NCBI GenBank assembly: GCA_026400695.1
Contig: JAPLON010000011.1
Location: forward strand, 1 to 25,844
DNA: 25,844 nt
Direction: 5' to 3'
Source of the DNA: Pseudomonadota bacterium
GTDB lineage: Bacteria > Pseudomonadota > Alphaproteobacteria > Paracaedibacterales > CAITNM01
Part shown: one piece after another, positions 1 through 6,969 of the stretch
How positions within the stretch are numbered: position 1 is the first letter of the stretch
Layout: each line of letters opens with the position of its first letter
Notes under the pieces: model-generated
Told to the model about the DNA's origin: nothing
Databases searched by the model: none
Seen by the model: only the letters and a program-made list of their open reading frames with translations
Position numbers and translations under genes: made by a program

Positions 1-488
1 GATAACTTCTATCTACTGCTTTTCCTCAAATATCGCAACTCACTGCGTAAGGTGAGTTAGGCATAAAGACAACATAAACGTGTGAAAGAATCCCAGCATT
101 TTTACCTACCTTCTTCTATAAAGTACCAGCTCTCTGTTACTTTTTCGCATGGCTATTATTTTTAGTCCACGAGAATTTTTGGGGTAAATTCTCCAGATCG
201 GATAGATGGTGTGTAAAATTGTCGTTTTTCAAAGCGGAGTTCAATTTTGTCATAGGCGAGTTCACTAAATGTTGTTTTGATCAAAGTGAAGTTAAATTTA
301 TGTGAACACATTTGGCCACATCACGCTCTAGATATTCTTTGGCAATACCAACCAAAGCAAAGCAGTACCTAAAGCAGCTTGGCGTGCGGTAATCTCTGCA
401 GTAAAATCTGTCCTAACTGTTATTTACTCTCATTTTCATACCACAGGAAGTCGGAAAGAGACGTTGTTTATCCTAGTTATCTTGGGCA
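1..488. other. No confident gene; possible degraded coding remnants
   Basis: No open reading frame with a start, a ribosome binding site and a recognisable product is visible on either strand. Two short minus-strand stretches read like protein: about 400-330, containing TARQAALGTALLWLVLP before a TAG, and about 250-135, containing SDLENLPQKFSW before a TAA. Both are bounded by stops and I recognise neither. They may be fossils of decayed genes or chance. No tRNA, repeat array or strong terminator hairpin was seen. Confidence 0.4.
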
Positions 489-1352
489 TCATCCCCCTTT
501 ATTTTTTTTTAAGTTATATAAACACCTAGCAATACTATCAAGCACATCTTCGAGTGATTCTTTTTCCATAGCTGGACCTACTGTTTCAACGTTTACCTCA
601 TATGGGGCCAAAACTTTTTTTGCAACCGCGTCATGCATACAAATATAAGGATTGCTAGAGATAAGTAAAAAGCTTTCACCTTTTGTAATTTTTGCGTTAC
701 TAACCATTACCATTAAAGCATCGCACAAGGTTGGACTAAGGCCGCCTAAGCTCTTAATCGCCTTATATAGCTTAATCGGGAATATTTTAAGTGACTCGGG
801 CATAGGCGTTTGTTGCCACAAGTACTCAATCATTGCGACTTCTTCTAAGGCAATATTTTTTTGCTTTAGCAAAGGGATAAGTTTTTTTTCTTCATCAGCA
901 CCACTTCTTAAACTACGATCGCACCCCAACAAGTAAAATTTATCAAAAGTAATTCCTTGCTCATATAGTTTAACTAAAAAAGCAATGCGCATTTTGGCAA
1001 CTTCAGACCAAGCACCACAAAGTATCACTGTATCGTAGTGTTTGTGTTTTGGCAGCTTTTCCCTGGTGAAAAAAGAATCTTTAATTAATTTTTCGAGGTC
1101 TCGTTTTTGCCCCCTATCTAAAAAGCGATAATGATGCCATTGTTGCATAAGCTTTGGCCTAAGCCACCTAAACTGAGTTTGTTGAATGGCGTTTTTAAGA
1201 CTACCATTATTTTTTATTTTGGTAATTTCAAAGATATCTTTTAACAGCTGAGTTGGACCGGAATCATTTTCAGCTCCAGTTTTCCAGATAGCGTCACAGC
1301 CAAATGAATTGTGTTGAGTTAGCAGGAGCAGTAGTAGTAACAATTTTTTCAT
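489..1352 (-). CDS. Exported protein of unknown function, weak YdcF/DUF218-like pattern
   Basis: 287 residues. The N-terminus is a signal peptide with two lysines followed by a run of eight leucines; a cysteine at about residue 19 (SFGC) could make it a lipoprotein, but the lipobox is poor. A GAGG ribosome binding site lies about 12 bases before the ATG. The middle (about 107-150) has a Rossmann-like strand, TVILCGAW, then an Arg-containing helix and a second strand, FYLLGC. Near residue 230 there is a third strand, FLLISSNPY. This order resembles the DUF218/YdcF fold (VLGG, then R, A and L positions, then a late TS-H strand), but the usual late histidine is not clear. The gene is isolated, with non-coding DNA on both sides. 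The family call is a guess; that it is an exported protein is fairly sure. Confidence 0.6.
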   Translation of the reverse strand: MKKLLLLLLLLTQHNSFGCDAIWKTGAENDSGPTQLLKDIFEITKIKNNGSLKNAIQQTQFRWLRPKLMQQWHHYRFLDRGQKRDLEKLIKDSFFTREKLPKHKHYDTVILCGAWSEVAKMRIAFLVKLYEQGITFDKFYLLGCDRSLRSGADEEKKLIPLLKQKNIALEEVAMIEYLWQQTPMPESLKIFPIKLYKAIKSLGGLSPTLCDALMVMVSNAKITKGESFLLISSNPYICMHDAVAKKVLAPYEVNVETVGPAMEKESLEDVLDSIARCLYNLKKNKGG

Positions 1353-1739
1353 AAAAGTATATACCTCAGTTTTTTATAAATACCAGGACTGCGCTACCAT
1401 GTGTTTTCGTAGAAGATGCCATTAGTATAAATCCACAACAACCTCTAGAAAGATCATATCCCCATTGTGGGGGGGTACGGAGGATTACTTACGGAATACA
1501 GTAGAGCAGTGGATGGCAGATGATCAAGGTGAAAAAAATAATATTTTTCACAAATCTAGCTGCACGCAGTGTACAAGTTTTTGATGAAATGAGTTGCAAT
1601 GCCATGGATGGTTGTTTAAATAAAGTTGCTTAAAACTTTAACTATTCTTATGCGCTATCATGACCCCCTCCCTGGCTTTAGAGTTCTTGGTCTCATGAAA
1701 ACTTGCACATTGCGTTAGCTTAATATTTTCATAATCAAA
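1353..1739. other. Intergenic region between hemY and the exported protein gene
   Basis: About 390 bases without a supportable gene. The right part is the 3' side of hemY, and the left part carries the promoter region of the 1352 gene. A small AT-rich inverted repeat at 1621-1640 (TAAAGTT, six-base loop, AACTTTA) could form a weak hairpin about 100 bases after the hemY stop, but it lacks a T tract on the minus strand, so it is not called a terminator. A short G-rich stretch near 1467 is a GGGGGGG run. Nothing else was recognised. Confidence 0.4.
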
Positions 1740-3089
1740 CTAGTGCTTACCAGTAAATGATTCAATATGTATAACATCACCGCTAACTAGTCTTTGGGGT
1801 GTTGATGTTTGCTGCCAGTGAATCTGATCAATTGTATTGCAACGGTTGCAAACTGGTTGCCAATTTGAAAAATTAGCTTGGCAATTATTACACTGCCATT
1901 CGTAATCGGATGAGATATTTGAAGCACGTTGCCACCACTCTCTTGCCAGCTCAAACTGCGCAGGATATTGCAGTTCCATTAGTTCTGCCATTAAGTTGCA
2001 TCCGGTACGAGTGTAGCCATGAATTAGTAGGTGATCTAGGTGTTCTTTTGCCTGTCCCCAAAGTTGTGCTCTCATGGCGCTTGTTGCTAGGGAAATCAAA
2101 CTTTCAGGATGTTTTTCCTGATTAGCAATTAATTTTTCCATAGTGCGGTAGCGATCTACAGGTTCCATTTCATTGAATACTGAGTCCCATAACAATCCTA
2201 GAACGCGGTGAGGATGATGCCTAAAAGCATCTAAAAGTATTTTTTGGGCTTTAGAGTATGCATGAATATGCAGGTAATATTCTACCAATTGTTGTATGTT
2301 GGCTATCAAATCTGGTGTTAACTCAAAAATTTTGATATGCAGTTTTTCTTTTTCACTAATACTTAGCAATTGATCACTCTGTATTTTAAGCCAATATAGT
2401 ATTGCCTGGTGTCTTGTCCATTGTGTCTTGCTTATATATTTAGTAATCTTGCTTTTTTCTAATTTTGGGAATATTCCTTTTTGGGCAAGGTACACGGTAT
2501 TTGAAAGGTACTCTTCTTGCACCCACGGGGAATCTGGGCGAAGTTGTAGTGCTTTGTTGATGTATTCTTGTGCTAGGCGATAGTCTTCTCTACCTTTTGC
2601 TTGCGCAATTAATCCTCTTAGTCCCAAAAAGTTTGTTCGTTTATCTTTAAGCATTAAAGTGTAATGCCTTATCGCCGCTTCTTCATCTCCTGTTGTGCAG
2701 GAGGCTTGAGCCGCAATAAACTGTGCCAGTGGATTTTCAGGTAATAGCTCACATGCAACGCTGATTACTTCTTTTGCTTCTTGATTTTGGCCAGCGGCGA
2801 TTGCACTTAATCCGTCAATTAGTAAATTGTTTGCACGTTGTATTCTCTTTTTTTGCAAATTTTTAAGGTAGTTATGGGGTAAATTCCATAACCATTTCCA
2901 CAAATTGATAAAGATATTTACCAATCCAAATATTACAAATGAGCATGCGATGAATAAACCTATTGGTAGTGATACGCTATAGCCTAGCCATTCGAATTTA
3001 ACCTCACCGGGGTAGCTGATAATTAGTATGCCTATAATGCATACAATACTAAGGCTCAGAAAAAAGCGTAGACCTTTTATAAATGCCAT
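1740..3089 (-). CDS. hemY: HemY-like inner-membrane TPR protein with C-terminal zinc ribbon
   Basis: 449 residues, close to the usual alphaproteobacterial HemY length. Two membrane segments (about 7-27 and 41-65) are followed by a helical TPR-type region (about 80-390, for example the LLPENPLAQFIAAQAS and LQLRPDSPWVQEEYL repeats). A C-terminal zinc ribbon has Cys400, Cys403, Cys414 and Cys417. This HemY is the HemY_N/TPR family linked to haem genes by gene order, not the Bacillus protoporphyrinogen oxidase; its exact role is unsettled. The ribbon recalls the rubredoxin-like domain of LapB. The ATG shares one base with the stop of the upstream Mic60-like gene (TAATG), so translation is probably coupled. 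hemC and hemD, often nearby in relatives, are not in this window. Confidence 0.85.
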   Translation of the reverse strand: MAFIKGLRFFLSLSIVCIIGILIISYPGEVKFEWLGYSVSLPIGLFIACSFVIFGLVNIFINLWKWLWNLPHNYLKNLQKKRIQRANNLLIDGLSAIAAGQNQEAKEVISVACELLPENPLAQFIAAQASCTTGDEEAAIRHYTLMLKDKRTNFLGLRGLIAQAKGREDYRLAQEYINKALQLRPDSPWVQEEYLSNTVYLAQKGIFPKLEKSKITKYISKTQWTRHQAILYWLKIQSDQLLSISEKEKLHIKIFELTPDLIANIQQLVEYYLHIHAYSKAQKILLDAFRHHPHRVLGLLWDSVFNEMEPVDRYRTMEKLIANQEKHPESLISLATSAMRAQLWGQAKEHLDHLLIHGYTRTGCNLMAELMELQYPAQFELAREWWQRASNISSDYEWQCNNCQANFSNWQPVCNRCNTIDQIHWQQTSTPQRLVSGDVIHIESFTGKH

Positions 3090-3979
3090 TAAAGGTTATT
3101 CTCCTGCTTTGTGTTTTCTGGTTGTATTTGTGCTGTTTCAATAGCAGGTTGACTAGCCCAATCTTGTATTTTCTCAGCGAATAGGGAATATTCACTCTCT
3201 AGTAAAATACGCTCTTGGACTAAAGCTGTCCATAATTTAGTAGTTGGTAAATTAATATCTTTTGCTAAAGCTAGTGCCAATTTGAGATCTTGCATTTCAA
3301 GCGCTTCAAGCACTGGTAGCAGGGGATTAATTCTAATTTGATTTTGGTATTCAATTTTTATTTTTCCTCGAAAGAAAGAAGCTATTTTTTCTAACCACGA
3401 TGGGAATTTAGCATCTTGTTTTGGTGGCGTATAATTTTTATAAATTTCATCAAAAGCTTTTTTTAATTGTGAAAAAGTTAAAGGCAATTTGGTTGAATAT
3501 TTGTGTAGGCTTTGATAACCAGAAAAATTTATGCAATCTTTTGAAATGTTTGCAAGTAATCCTGCAAATGGTTCGTTTAACCTTATTTTTTCACCAATAC
3601 GATCAAGTATTTCTAGAGTGTGCTGTTTAAACTGATTATTCTCAATTGCGTAGTTTCCATGCTTTTGTGAATTTTTTTCAGATTTTAACTCTTGTAAGAT
3701 TTTTGAATTTTGGTCTTGTAAATCCAAAAATTTTTCATTTACATTTTTGATGTGAATTTCTAAATTCTTAATTTTTTTATTTTGCACCATCTCATTTTTA
3801 GTGGGTAATGAAGTGGGTACAGGCAAGATTCGCCTTAATAGCACAATAGAAACAATTATTAACGGTATTTGTGTTAATAGTAGTAGTGGCCAAAAATTCT
3901 TAATTGCATACCACATTCTTTTTAAATATTTTTCTGTGGTTGAATGAATCAACTTTTTAGTTTGCTGCGACATCAACAT
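3089..3979 (-). CDS. Mitofilin/Mic60-like inner-membrane protein
   Basis: 296 residues. The N-terminus is cytosolic and basic, with one membrane segment at about 32-50 (LLLLTQIPLIIVSIVLL). A coiled-coil stretch (about 62-105, rich in K, N, E and Q) and a helical C-terminal domain follow, with LALALAKDI and TKLWTALVQERILLESEY motifs typical of the mitofilin domain. In alphaproteobacteria, Mic60 homologues (COG4223) sit directly before hemY, exactly as here, and shape the cytoplasmic membrane. The protein is shorter than many relatives, mainly in the coiled coil. The annotated ATG overlaps the end of the DUF3426 gene by 23 bases; the Met at codon 3 would reduce the overlap to 17. The assignment rests on gene order plus architecture; the sequence itself is weakly conserved. 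Confidence 0.75.
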   Translation of the reverse strand: MLMSQQTKKLIHSTTEKYLKRMWYAIKNFWPLLLLTQIPLIIVSIVLLRRILPVPTSLPTKNEMVQNKKIKNLEIHIKNVNEKFLDLQDQNSKILQELKSEKNSQKHGNYAIENNQFKQHTLEILDRIGEKIRLNEPFAGLLANISKDCINFSGYQSLHKYSTKLPLTFSQLKKAFDEIYKNYTPPKQDAKFPSWLEKIASFFRGKIKIEYQNQIRINPLLPVLEALEMQDLKLALALAKDINLPTTKLWTALVQERILLESEYSLFAEKIQDWASQPAIETAQIQPENTKQENNL

Positions 3980-4838
3980 GAACCTGATCTACTTGCAAAT
4001 TTGCCGGAATTTTTGCAGCACCTTTGAAGGTTAGCTGTTCCCCAGGTTGTAGTAAATCTTGTTTCCATTTATAGGTCCAAACTCGGATTTCACAAAGTCC
4101 TTGGGCGTTTGGCGTTTGACCTTCAGCACAGCTACCCCAAACAGCAATTTGAATATTGCGCAAAGGTATAGCAAGGGGGCCAGGGTTTTTAACATTGCCA
4201 GCCACAATAACTCTTTGTTGCTTGCTGTCAAATGATTTTACATCGAATTGTATGTCTTCAATAAGAATTTCGCCTGGTGTTATGGGGGCTCCTGCAGTAG
4301 TAATATCATGAATTAAATTTGATGAGCTACTAAGCTTCATAGTTACAAAAGCTAAACCTAGAGTTCCTCCAAAAATAACTGTACTCCATAGTGCGATTTT
4401 TATTCTTTTTTTCCAATTTGACTGTTTGTCTACTATGCTTTTGTTAGATGGCATAGGTGTTACAAACATTTGATCTTCTACTTTTGCAGTAAATCCTGGG
4501 CCAAAATTGGGTGTGGTAGAAGAAGGGCTGCGGTCATAATCATCATTTTGATAAGAATAATTTGCGTTTTGCCTTTGATATAATAAAGATATATCCGTTA
4601 AGTTACGAAATGGTTGTTCTGGAACTGCTGCACGCAATTCTGGCTGATTTGCATTTACAGATTCTTTTTTCAATTCCCACCATTGTTCATGGCAATTTGA
4701 GCATGCAAGCTGCACTCCAAGACCACTACTATCGGGTAAGCGCGCGTAATTCAGTCGACTAACGTCTAGTCTATATTGCTTATGGCATCTTGGACAGGAA
4801 ACAATCACAGCTTTACTTGTTTTTATATTGTTATTCAT
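3957..4838 (-). CDS. Zinc-ribbon, DUF3426 membrane protein
   Basis: 293 residues. The N-terminal MJ0042-type zinc finger has Cys15-Pro-Arg-Cys18 and Cys46-Ser-Asn-Cys49. A polar, disordered linker (about 60-140) is followed by one membrane helix (about 146-168) and a C-terminal DUF3426 beta domain (about 190-293, with VIVAGNVKNPGPLAIPL and LLPGEQLTFKG-like features). This arrangement is common in alphaproteobacteria and points to a membrane protein with the finger in the cytoplasm and DUF3426 in the periplasm. Its function is not established. It starts three bases after the stop of the upstream lipoprotein gene and overlaps the Mic60-like gene by 23 bases, so the four genes 5669-1740 probably form one operon. 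Confidence 0.85.
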   Translation of the reverse strand: MNNNIKTSKAVIVSCPRCHKQYRLDVSRLNYARLPDSSGLGVQLACSNCHEQWWELKKESVNANQPELRAAVPEQPFRNLTDISLLYQRQNANYSYQNDDYDRSPSSTTPNFGPGFTAKVEDQMFVTPMPSNKSIVDKQSNWKKRIKIALWSTVIFGGTLGLAFVTMKLSSSSNLIHDITTAGAPITPGEILIEDIQFDVKSFDSKQQRVIVAGNVKNPGPLAIPLRNIQIAVWGSCAEGQTPNAQGLCEIRVWTYKWKQDLLQPGEQLTFKGAAKIPANLQVDQVHVDVAAN

Positions 4839-4841
4839 ATT

Positions 4842-5669
4842 CTAGTAGTTTTTGCTTTTATCTTCCACTTTAATTTGCTCTTTCCAAATTTCTGGCCAAT
4901 TACTGTCATGACTAAAGCCAGGAACAGCAACTATTGTGACGTTGTCTGATCCTACTTTTTGTTTATAAATCTGCGCTAGTTCAGCAGTTGTGTTATCATC
5001 ACTTTCTCCAACAAAATGAGTTTGAGAAATTTTTGCTAGCAAAGCTTTATTTTTTAATGGATCAAGCGATTCAAATAATGGCTGAGATTTATGGTATTTT
5101 GTCCAATTAACATGATCTAAATTGCCAGCAAAAGAAGTAATTTTTGTAAGGTTGTCAAATTTTGGGGCTAAAAGCAGTGCAACTGCAGCTCCACCAGAAT
5201 AAGCAACTATTTCTATTGTTTCAAAGTTAAAACGAGCTTGGCAGGTTTTTATGACATCATGTATCGCTTGAATTACTTTATGGCTATAACGAGCTGTCGT
5301 CCAGTATCTAGAATCAGCATTTATTCTATTTGTGTAGTGAAATGGTCGGTTGATTACAATTTTACTAATTTCACGATTATCCACAGATGCAAGCTTTAAA
5401 GCCATTGGATCAGTAGGCGTGGGGTTCTGTGCTACTTCACCTCTTGTATTTATTACTAATCCGTCACCTTCTAGGTAAATAACCGCATGTTTACTTTTAT
5501 AGTTTTTGTAAAAAATTTGGATTGGAAATTTGGCAGGAATAACTTCTGATGTAAACTCATATTGGTTGGCTGTGTCTAAAGCATAGTTAAGCCGAGATTG
5601 ATCGCTTGAACAACCAATTAAAAAAAAGGCGGTGAAAACCACCGCCCTTTTTAGATTTAGTATATTCAC
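4842..5669 (-). CDS. Lipoprotein alpha/beta hydrolase
   Basis: 275 residues from a GTG start. The signal peptide ends in a lipobox, Leu17-Ile-Gly-Cys20, so a lipid-anchored envelope protein is expected. The fold looks like an alpha/beta hydrolase: strand HAVIYLEGDG (about 61-70), then the nucleophile elbow Ala-Tyr-Ser158-Gly-Gly, a candidate acid around ESDD (about 228), and His254 in GFSHDSNW. The substrate is unknown. The GTG lies just past the stop of the upstream barrel gene and has no Shine-Dalgarno sequence, which suggests coupled or weak initiation. An intrinsic terminator lies in its signal-peptide codons (separate entry). A later GTG in codon 10 is an alternative start but would shorten the signal sequence. 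Confidence 0.75.
   Translation of the reverse strand: MNILNLKRAVVFTAFFLIGCSSDQSRLNYALDTANQYEFTSEVIPAKFPIQIFYKNYKSKHAVIYLEGDGLVINTRGEVAQNPTPTDPMALKLASVDNREISKIVINRPFHYTNRINADSRYWTTARYSHKVIQAIHDVIKTCQARFNFETIEIVAYSGGAAVALLLAPKFDNLTKITSFAGNLDHVNWTKYHKSQPLFESLDPLKNKALLAKISQTHFVGESDDNTTAELAQIYKQKVGSDNVTIVAVPGFSHDSNWPEIWKEQIKVEDKSKNY
5620..5652 (-). terminator. Strong intrinsic terminator inside the hydrolase signal-peptide codons
   Basis: On the minus strand the order is five A, a GGGCGGTG arm, a GTTTT loop, the CACCGCC arm and about eight T. The stem has seven Watson-Crick pairs (5628-5634 with 5640-5646), one G-U pair and A-U pairs outside. It begins 23 bases past the stop of the outer-membrane barrel gene, where its terminator would be expected, yet it also encodes codons 6-16 of the next gene (K-R-A-V-V-F-T-A-F-F-L). 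Confidence 0.85.
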
Positions 5670-5674
5670 TTAGA

Positions 5675-6838
5675 CTAGAAGCCGTAGTGTAAACGGATAC
5701 CAGTTACATACATTTTAAGTTTGCTACGTTGTAAGTAATCAAACTCAAGACTTCCGGACATAGCATCGTCACCTCTGTAGCTTATACCAGTTCCACCACC
5801 AAACGCTGAACGTCCTACTTCGTATTTCTTTCCGTTAGAGTAGCTAACACCTTCGTTTCTTTGCGCATCGTATTGTGCGTTCAAAACTACATATGGTGAT
5901 ACACTTGGAGTTAACTGGTAACCGGCTTTAATTTTACCTGTTACAGTTCCAACTTTAAACGTGTTAGAAGGTACTTTCTTTGCTTGGAAAGCATAGGTCG
6001 CATCTGCAGAAGTTTCATTATGCGCATTTAGCTTTTTCTGTGCCATCAAGTAACCAACTTGCAAGCCGTAATTCGCTTTGCCTGCTGTATTAATAAAGTT
6101 AGCAAAGATACCACCAAACACAGTGTTGCCTTTTGTTGAATAGTTAAATTTATTATCAATGTCACCACCCGCTACACCTTGAGCAACAAGTCTACGATCA
6201 CCCTTTTCATTTGACCAGTTAGCACCAGCAACAACTTCTAGGTTGAAGTTTTTGTGTGGAACGATAACTAGGTATGGATTAATACCAAAAGTATCCTGTG
6301 TCATCGTACCTTTGTTAAATTCAGTTCTAGCATCAAAACGTGAATAGCTTAAACCTAAACCTGCACAGAACATGTTGTTAAAGCGATAGTCAGCACCAAT
6401 CATCATTAGGTATGAATGACCATTCCATTCTTGATCTTTTACGGCGTTATCTATTGCACCATGGCTTGCGCGAACCCAAGCAGAAGCGCGGTGCTGTGAA
6501 CCCGATGATCCAGCAAGTTTTACTCCACCACTTGAATCAGTTATATTTCCACCACCACGCATTGATTCAACAGCTTCTGCGGCAACGGCACTAACTAATC
6601 CCATAATTTTAGCAGTTTGCACGGCCATTACTGTAGGTGCAGTAACGACTGAGCTTGTAGATCTGCTAACGCCATCATATGCACTATCAGTAGATGTTGA
6701 TTTATAGATAGCTAAATCTCCTGTTGCAGTACCAGCCGTAGTACCAGCAGAACCGGGTTTTTCTGGCCCTGCATACAAAGCGCCCATTGTTACAGTCAAA
6801 AGTGTCAAGACCTTTGCTGTTTTAAATTGTTTAAACAT
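5675..6838 (-). CDS. Autotransporter-type outer-membrane beta-barrel protein
   Basis: 387 residues. The signal peptide ends near Ala-Leu-Tyr-Ala (about residue 23). A Thr/Ser/Gly/Ala-rich low-complexity segment (about 24-105) precedes a C-terminal barrel (about 115-387) with alternating aromatic and hydrophobic strands, for example MMIGADYRF, NLEVVAGANWS and ISYRGDDAMSGSLEFDYL. The last residue is Phe (RLHYGF), the usual signal for BAM-dependent insertion. It fits the autotransporter-domain family seen as surface antigens in Rickettsiales-like bacteria, but the passenger is very short, so it is more likely a small barrel porin or adhesin than a full autotransporter. A GAGG ribosome binding site precedes the ATG. 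A strong terminator just beyond the stop suggests it is expressed mainly on its own. Confidence 0.8.
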   Translation of the reverse strand: MFKQFKTAKVLTLLTVTMGALYAGPEKPGSAGTTAGTATGDLAIYKSTSTDSAYDGVSRSTSSVVTAPTVMAVQTAKIMGLVSAVAAEAVESMRGGGNITDSSGGVKLAGSSGSQHRASAWVRASHGAIDNAVKDQEWNGHSYLMMIGADYRFNNMFCAGLGLSYSRFDARTEFNKGTMTQDTFGINPYLVIVPHKNFNLEVVAGANWSNEKGDRRLVAQGVAGGDIDNKFNYSTKGNTVFGGIFANFINTAGKANYGLQVGYLMAQKKLNAHNETSADATYAFQAKKVPSNTFKVGTVTGKIKAGYQLTPSVSPYVVLNAQYDAQRNEGVSYSNGKKYEVGRSAFGGGTGISYRGDDAMSGSLEFDYLQRSKLKMYVTGIRLHYGF

Positions 6839-6969
6839 ATAATCCTCTTGTTAATGTATTATTACAATTAAAACTATATAGTAAGCGTATCAACTTTTTT
6901 ACTTTTTTAGGGTTTAAGTGTCGTATAAAATACAGGGTGTAACCCGCAGGCAACAAGAAATTAACAGAT
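6839..6969. promoter_or_regulatory. Divergent promoter region between barrel gene and O-antigen ligase-like gene
   Basis: The two genes start back to back. On the plus strand a TATAAA(AT) hexamer near 6925 is a plausible -10, with a poor T-rich -35. On the minus strand TTGATA near 6890 is a plausible -35 with AT-rich -10 candidates about 17 bases on. A small GGGT/ACCC hairpin lies at about 6938-6948. The boxes are weak matches, so exact positions are uncertain. Confidence 0.4.

Noticed and set aside
1..488. Insertion-sequence or transposase remnant
   Set aside because: No terminal inverted repeats, target duplications or transposase motifs could be recognised; the coding-like scraps are too short.
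379..936. Plus-strand frames of 89 and 94 residues
   Set aside because: They lie antisense to the better supported minus-strand exported-protein gene, lack ribosome binding sites and show no family features.
1621..1640. Hairpin TAAAGTT/AACTTTA as hemY terminator
   Set aside because: The stem is short and AT-rich, about 100 bases from the stop, and there is no T tract on the minus strand.
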